Shown here in pieces: positions 5,688 to 10,339 of a DNA stretch of 10,339 nt. The DNA is from an uncultured Mediterranea sp. (GTDB taxonomy: Bacteria > Bacteroidota > Bacteroidia > Bacteroidales > Bacteroidaceae): positions 1-10,339 of the forward strand of contig CAMGAL010000047.1 of the NCBI GenBank assembly GCA_946007445.1, in the 5' to 3' direction. A model generated the notes under the pieces. It saw nothing but the letters and a program-made list of their open reading frames with translations, ran no database searches and was not told where the DNA came from. Each line of letters starts with the position of its first letter. Positions within the stretch are counted from its first letter, which is position 1. A program made the translations under genes and the position numbers.

Positions 5688-7596
5688 CGGGTTTCTGTTT
5701 TTTCAGTTCATTGGGTTTCTGGCGATCGAGCGGACGGTCGGTCACGTCCCAGTCTTGCGTCAGGTCGAAGTTGGCCTTCAGCTCCAGCACCTGCCAGTAG
5801 TAGTATACCTCCTCGGGTTGTCGTTTGTCGGCGTAGCTGCCTGTGTCCCACTCGCCATTGCGGTTGCCGTCCTTCACCAACCGGGCGCCATACTTGCCGG
5901 GATTGAGGAAGTAGAAGTCGGCCTTACCCTCGTTGAGGGGCACGGTGCGCAGCACCTTGTCCGAGCCATCGAGCAGCTGCACGAAGCAGGGGCCGTCCAC
6001 CCCGGTGACGTTGAAGAAGATCTGGCCGTACTCCTCCAGCTTCTTCACCTTGAACTCCTTCTTGATCTTGTCGCTCCGCAGGCCGAAGATGCCCTCGAAG
6101 GCCAGGGAGTCCACCGTCACCTCATAGCTCTGGTCGGGCTCCCAGTCGGCGGCGATGTTGAACACCTTGCGGTCGATGGAGTCGCGCGTCAGGTAGTGGG
6201 GGATGTCCGTCCAGAGGGAGTCCACCTTGTGGCGCACGTGGATGGTGCTGTCGGTATGGGCGGCGGCCAGGGGCTCCTTGAAGGTGAGCGTCACGCAGTC
6301 GTAGATATCCAGTGTGCCGGGGGCATAGACCTCCACGTCGAGGTACTTCACCGGCTCGGGTTTCTCGGCTTCAGCCAGGGCCAGGGTGTCGCCGTCGCGC
6401 CGCTTCTTCTTCAGTTCCTTTTCGCGCTCCTTGGCCTTGCGCTCGGCCTCCTCCTGTCGCTGCTTCTCCAGCTTGGCCCAGGTAGTCTTGGCCACCAGGT
6501 TGAGCGTGTCGGTGCGGGGCACCAGCTGCTTCAGCGAGTCGGTGTAGAGGTATTGCAGGCTGATGCGCAGGGTGTCCTGCCGGTGCAGCAGGGTGTCCTT
6601 CACCCAGTAGAGCAAGGTGTCGTTGCGTCCCGTCAGGGCCTCCACCTCCAGGGCATCCTTCTCGTCGAAGTTGAGTCCGCGCAGCAGGGGCAGCGTGTCG
6701 GCCGGGGCAGTGATGTAGCGAGAGAACGTCTAGGTGGTGAGGCGTTCGCTCTTGGCCAACCGCTGGGTGAGCACCTTCTCCTTGAAGCTGCGCAGCAGCA
6801 GGTCGTCGGGCAGGTAGTGGGTATAGGCCACGTCATAGATGGTGTCCACCGTCAGCGAGTCTATCCAGAGGGTGTCGCGACGGGTGCGGGGCTCGCTGTG
6901 GGGAATGACCAGCGAGTCGCGGAAGGCCAGCAGCTCGGAGGGCTGGCTGTAGAAGTAGTTCTGGTCGGCGTCGTTGAGTCCGTAGAGACGGTAGCTGCCG
7001 GGCGCGATGCCCCGGATGGAGAAGCGCCCGCGGCTGTCGGTGCGTCCCACGCGGTCGAAAGGCAGGGTGGTGAAGGCCGAGTCGGCCAGATTGGCATGGA
7101 GGCCTACGAGCATCCCCTTCACCGGCTCCAGGTCAGCGGCATTGAGCACCGTGCCCGATACCTCCATCGTGTCCAGCCGGTCACCAGTAGAAAAGGTGTA
7201 GATGAAGTTCTCCAGCGGATTGCCCTCGTTGTTGTCCTGTATGGCGTCGCCAAAGTCGATGGTGTAGGTGGTCTGGCTCTTCAGCGTGTCCTTCAGGGTG
7301 ACCACCACCTTCTTGCCGGTGGACTTCACCTCGGGCTGCTGCACCTGGGGAGGCGAAATGACAATCTTCTCGTTGGGCTTCTCCAACTTGACGAACTCGT
7401 CGAAGAGGATGGAGATGCGGTCTTTCTTGTAGTGCAAGGCTCCCGGCTGCGGGGTACCGCCCAGGAAGACGGGCGGGTCTTCGTCGATGTCTCCTCCCTC
7501 CAGGCGTCCGATGCTGGCGCAGGAGTAGAGGGCCACGAGCAGGGCCAAGGCCACGCTCCACTTGTTTGTCAGTCTATGTAGTTGTTTCAGTAACAT
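5638..7596 (-). pseudogene. Ig-like-domain lipoprotein gene interrupted by an in-frame TAG
   Basis: From ATG 7596 the frame spans 653 codons, with TAG at codon 289 (6730-6732) and the natural TAA at 5638-5640. Both sides read smoothly: ...LAKSERLTT-stop-TFSRYITAPADTLPLLRG..., so this is one gene with a nonsense codon, not two. The N-terminus MLLKQLHRLT plus hydrophobic core ends LYSC, a passable lipobox with lipidated Cys26. Residues about 40-138 are a Big_5-type Ig-like domain (PPVFLGGTPQPG, ISILFDEFV, VVVTLKDTLKSQTTYTIDF, FIYTFSTGD). About 145-210 are a carboxypeptidase-regulatory-like fold (VSGTVLNAADLEPVKG, DSRGRFSIRGIAPGSYRLYGLND). After the stop come beta-rich repeats, a charged helix (KLEKQRQEEAERKAKERE) and a second GxY-type domain with GARLVKDGNRNGEWDTG. 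The function is unknown; a surface or periplasmic location is likely. An upstream ATG at 7629 is an alternative start. Confidence 0.82.
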
Positions 7597-7600
7597 GGCA

Positions 7601-7608
7601 CAAAAATA
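7601..7608 (-). promoter_or_regulatory. Promoter box upstream of the lipoprotein gene
   Basis: On the minus strand TATTTTTG matches TAnnTTTG, ending only four bases before the ATG at 7594-7596. If used, transcription would start at or next to the ATG, giving a leaderless message. If translation really begins at 7629 the box would be inside the gene and not its promoter. Confidence 0.4.
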
Positions 7609-7686
7609 CACCTTCTCTGTGAAACTCATGGGCTTTTGCGCCTTTTTAACCTTTTTCGGGCCTCCGAGCCCCCTCACTGACACCTC

Positions 7687-7884
7687 CTTGAGTCATACTT
7701 GAGGCCTTACCGAAGCCTTACCAACTCCATACCAACTACGGGGTGCCTTCGGATTGAGTTCGGATTAAGTTCGGATTAAGTTCGGTTCCAGACCGAAGGC
7801 ACACCGAACTCACACCGAAGGCACACCGAAGGTACTATAGCCTTAGTATGGCGTCAGTATGGAGTGGGTAAGGCGTCAGTATAT
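7687..7884. repeat. 11-bp periodic array (18 degenerate units) in a divergent spacer
   Basis: Eighteen consecutive 11-base units run without a phase slip. The core is TTCGG at 7748, 7759, 7770 and 7781, then ACCGAA at 7792, 7803, 7814 and 7825: eight boxes exactly 11 apart, the second four being the reverse complement of the first. Units at 7764 and 7775 are identical (attaagttcgg), as are 7797 and 7819 (aggcacaccga). Flanking units share phase with other words (accaact at 7720 and 7731, cttgag at 7687 and 7698, tatgg at 7847 and 7858, cgtcagtat at 7852 and 7874). Arms 7743-7763 and 7804-7824 are inverted repeats matching at 19 of 21 positions. All frames have stops, so it is not coding. Confidence 0.85.
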
Positions 7885-8057
7885 CCTCACCCGTGAGTGC
7901 GGATGGAGGAGAGCGCAGGCTGTCTACAACCCCGAAAACGATAACGAATGTCAGCCTCCCCGCCAATTAGAATATTCATTTTTGCGTTGAAAAGGGGAAA
8001 ATATGTTCAAAACGAAACTTTTTCCGCGAAAACAGCAGCAAATAGAAAATTAGTTCC
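7885..8057. other. Remainder of the divergent spacer, no gene seen
   Basis: Together with 7609-7686, this is the rest of the roughly 510-base gap between the lipoprotein gene and the SusC-like gene. It begins with a small palindrome ctcac-cc-gtgag (7886-7897) and becomes AT-rich toward the transporter promoter. I see no coding frame, tRNA, or second TAnnTTTG box. Confidence 0.5.
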
Positions 8058-8065
8058 TATATTTG
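8058..8065 (+). promoter_or_regulatory. Promoter of the SusC-like gene
   Basis: TATATTTG matches TAnnTTTG exactly, 44 bases before the ATG at 8110, giving a leader of about 38 bases. No TTTG -33 element is visible at the normal distance, as often happens where an activator or alternative factor is needed. A weak hairpin ttaatg/cattaa (8080-8085 with 8094-8099) lies in the leader. Confidence 0.6.
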
Positions 8066-8082
8066 CGGCCTAAACAAAGTTA

Positions 8083-8109
8083 ATGAATGTTTGCATTAAA
8101 CAATTTTAG
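8083..8109 (+). CDS. Possible 8-codon leader ORF abutting the SusC-like start
   Basis: ATG at 8083 encodes MNVCIKQF and stops with TAG at 8107-8109, immediately followed by the transporter ATG at 8110 in the same frame. It lies downstream of the TATATTTG box, so it would be transcribed. It could couple translation to the transporter or be chance; the A/T-rich leader makes chance ORFs easy. Confidence 0.2.
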   Translation: MNVCIKQF

Positions 8110-10339
8110 ATGGTAAAAGCTATGAAACAGAGGTTATTTCTATGGCTCGTCGCTTGCCTGATGGTGGGCGTGGGAGCAGTGGCTCAGACCAAGACTGTGA
8201 CAGGTACCGTATTGGCCGACGACAATATGGAACCGGTCATCGGTGCATCGGTCTTAGTGAAAGGCACCACACTGGGTGCAGTGACCAACATTGAAGGACG
8301 ATTCGTCATTCAGCAAGTACCCGCATCGGCCAAGACAGTGGTCGTGTCGTATGTAGGCATGAACACCGTAGAAGCGGCTATCAAGCCGGAGATGAAGATC
8401 ATCCTGACGACCGACACCGAAGTGCTCGACGAAGTGATGGTCGTGGCCTATGGCACCGCCAAGAAGAGCAGCTACGCCGGCTCGGCCTCGCTGGTGAAGA
8501 GCGACGCCTTGAAGGATATACCCACCACCACTTTCGAGAATGCCTTGAACGGTAAGGTGGCCGGCTTGCAGCTGACCAACAACTCAGGCCAGGCCGGTTC
8601 GGCACCCGCCATCCGCATCCGCGGTATCGGCTCCATGAATGCCGGCAACGAGCCGCTCTACGTCATCGACGGCGTGCCCGTCTCCTCGGGCAACACCGGC
8701 CAGATGAGCGGCGAGATCTACTCGACCAACAACGTGATGAACACGCTCAACCCCGAAGACATCGAGTCCATCTCGGTACTGAAGGACGCTGCCGCCTCCT
8801 CACTCTACGGCTCGCGCGCGGCCAACGGCGTCATCCTGATTACCACCAAGAAGGGTAAGATAGGCAAGCCCGTGGTGAGCCTGAAGGCCGAAGTGGGCTT
8901 CACGCCCTGCTGGGCCACGGACAACTACGAGGCCGCCAGCGTGCAGGACAACGTGAACATGCTCTACACCGTGTTCCACGACTACCGCACCTCGGGCAAG
9001 GGCGAGAGCGACGAGAAGGCCAACGCCTACGCCCTGAAGCAGCTGAACAGCAAGTTCAACAAGCACGGCTACCAGTTCAGCACCAACGGCACCGGCGCCC
9101 GCGAGAACGTCATCATCGGCGAATATGACAACTCGGGTCGTGGCGGCAAGTACTACGACTGGGACAAAGCCTACTTCCGCACAGCCATGTACCAGACCTA
9201 CGACATGAACGTGAGCGGTGCCTCGGAAAACACCAACTACTACACCTCCCTCTCCTACACCAAAGACGAAGGCCGACTGAAGATGAACAGCTTCAACCGC
9301 GTGGCCGGACGCCTCAACCTGACGCAGAAGGTGGGCAAGTGGATGGAACTGACCACCAACGCCAGCCTGGCTCGCACCAAGAAGAGCGGCTACAACGACA
9401 CGCGCAGCACGGGTGCCAACTACTTCATGCAGACGCGCAACCTGCTGTGGGGGCTCTACTGGCCCACTAACTACAAGACCGGCGAACCCTGGACAGCCCG
9501 CTACGGCAGCTATGCCTACAACGGTCTCTATTATGACAAGGAGTGGGAGAACAGCTCGACCAACCAGAAGCTGACCGCCGCCGAGACGGTGACGCTGCAC
9601 CTGCTGCCCGGACTGGACGTACGCTCCATCTACTCCTACGACCACACGGCCGTGAAGGACCACATCTACTACAGCGCCAACCACTTCTACGGCTCGGCCG
9701 ACAACGGCAACGTCACAGAGTATCGCACGGTGTATGAGAAGATGGTCTCCTCGACCACCGCTACCTACAACACCACCCTGGGCAACCACAACCTGGGCGT
9801 AATGGCCGGCTTCGAGGCCGAGAAGAACAAGGCCGACTACCTGCGTGCCACGGGTACCAACCTGCCCGTCAGCACCCTGCACACCGTATCGACCGCCGGC
9901 ACACAGACCGCCGCCGGCTACTCGTGGGGACACTCCATGGTCTCAAACCTCACCAACCTAGACTACAACTACAACAAGCAGTAAGTCTACTCCTCCTCCT
10001 ACCGCCTCGCCCGCTCGTCGCGCCTCAGCAAGGATGAGCGCTGGGGCGACTTCTGGTCAGTGGCCGGCGCCTGGAACCTCACCAAGGAGAACTTCCTGAA
10101 GAATGTGTCGTGGCTCAACAGCCTGCGCCTGCGCCTCTCCTATGGTGTGAACGGCACCCTGCCCTCCAGCAACTACGGCTACATGAGCCTCATCAACTAT
10201 ACGGGCAAGTATATGGGCAACCCCGGTGGCGCCATCGTCTCCATCGGCAATGACAAGCTGTCGTGGGAGACCAGCTACAGCACCAACATCGGTGTGGACT
10301 TCGCCCTCTTCAAGCATCGCCTGCGTGGTACCGTGGAGT
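8110..10339 (+). pseudogene. SusC/RagA-type TonB-dependent transporter, in-frame TAA at codon 625, runs off the window
   Basis: Outer-membrane barrel that imports glycans or other large nutrients with a SusD-like lipoprotein, energised by TonB. From ATG 8110 (an ATG at 8122 is an alternative) there is a signal peptide to about residue 25 (GAVA|QTK), a carboxypeptidase-D-like beta domain (about 27-105, TVTGTVLADDNMEPVIGASV), the TonB box DEVMVVAYG (107-115), a plug with IRIRGIGSMNAGNEPLYVIDG, and the SusC signature LNPEDIESISVLKDAAASS ... YGSRAANGVILITTKKG (213-249). Barrel strands follow. TAA at 9982-9984 interrupts after LDYNYNKQ; the frame then stays open to the window end and reads SRLSKDERWGDFWSVAGAWN, LRLRLSYGVNGTLPSSNYGY and LSWETSYSTNIGVDFALF, typical barrel sequence. 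Truncation at 624 residues would remove several strands and should abolish function. No STN domain is present. SusD would be expected beyond the window; the substrate is unknown. Confidence 0.85.

Noticed and set aside
5566..7581. A 671-codon open frame on the plus strand opposite the lipoprotein and DUF3108 genes
   Set aside because: Its composition is rich in V, L, G, H and Q with no domain pattern, as expected for an antisense shadow. The minus strand has a signal peptide, Ig-like domain and DUF3108 motifs.
7687..7884. A CRISPR array
   Set aside because: The period is 11 bases with no unique spacers of 25-40 bases and no cas gene.
8800..9933. A 377-codon open frame on the minus strand opposite the SusC-like gene
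   Set aside because: It is low in complexity (V, G, H repeats) and antisense to well-conserved SusC plug and barrel sequence.
6730..9984. Reassignment of TAG or TAA as a sense codon
   Set aside because: TAG ends the asparaginase and efflux remnant genes, and TAA ends the SDR and lipoprotein genes, at the normal family lengths. No suppressor tRNA is seen; the only tRNA has anticodon UUG.

Overview
The window looks like the chromosome of a Bacteroides or close Bacteroidales relative. The reasons are a SusC/RagA-type TonB-dependent transporter, several promoters of the Bacteroides form TAnnTTTG, the DUF3108 and Ig-like lipoprotein pair, weak Shine-Dalgarno signals and moderately GC-rich codon use. 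Almost everything lies on the minus strand; the transporter at the right end is on the plus strand. This is a lineage inference from gene content alone.

Left end (1-830): the 3' half of a TolC/NodT-type efflux outer-membrane protein (minus) is joined directly to the last ~39 codons of an AraC-family regulator (plus). Neither has its own 5' end. The simplest reading is a deletion that removed the middle of an efflux operon and its divergent regulator, although an assembly join gives the same picture. Next come an isoaspartyl peptidase/L-asparaginase precursor (832-1848), a 64-residue winged-helix-like protein (1958-2152) and an SDR oxidoreductase of the gluconate 5-dehydrogenase/KduD type (2172-2975). 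The last two probably form an operon read from a promoter near 3004.

Middle (3078-4823): a tRNA-Gln(UUG) with its own promoter and a strong terminator, then tyrS. Between tyrS and the next gene is a perfect 23-bp inverted repeat. Each arm carries an outward-facing TACTTTTG box, one reading into tyrS and the other into a short stretch that ends in a strong plus-strand terminator, which could be a small RNA.

Right half (4824-10339): a DUF3108 periplasmic protein overlaps the end of a long Ig-like-domain lipoprotein gene (5638-7596), whose frame is interrupted by a single in-frame TAG. A divergent spacer of about 510 bp follows, containing a 198-bp array with strict 11-bp periodicity. Then comes a SusC-like transporter (8110 to beyond the window) with an in-frame TAA at codon 625, after which the same frame continues with clear SusC homology.

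The main theme is gene damage: one fused scar and two in-frame stops in about 10 kb, beside ordinary housekeeping genes that are intact. TAA and TAG also end intact genes here, so a reassigned code is unlikely. I see no CRISPR array, transposase, phage gene or defence system. The least explained structures are the 11-bp array and the mirror-image promoter with its candidate RNA.
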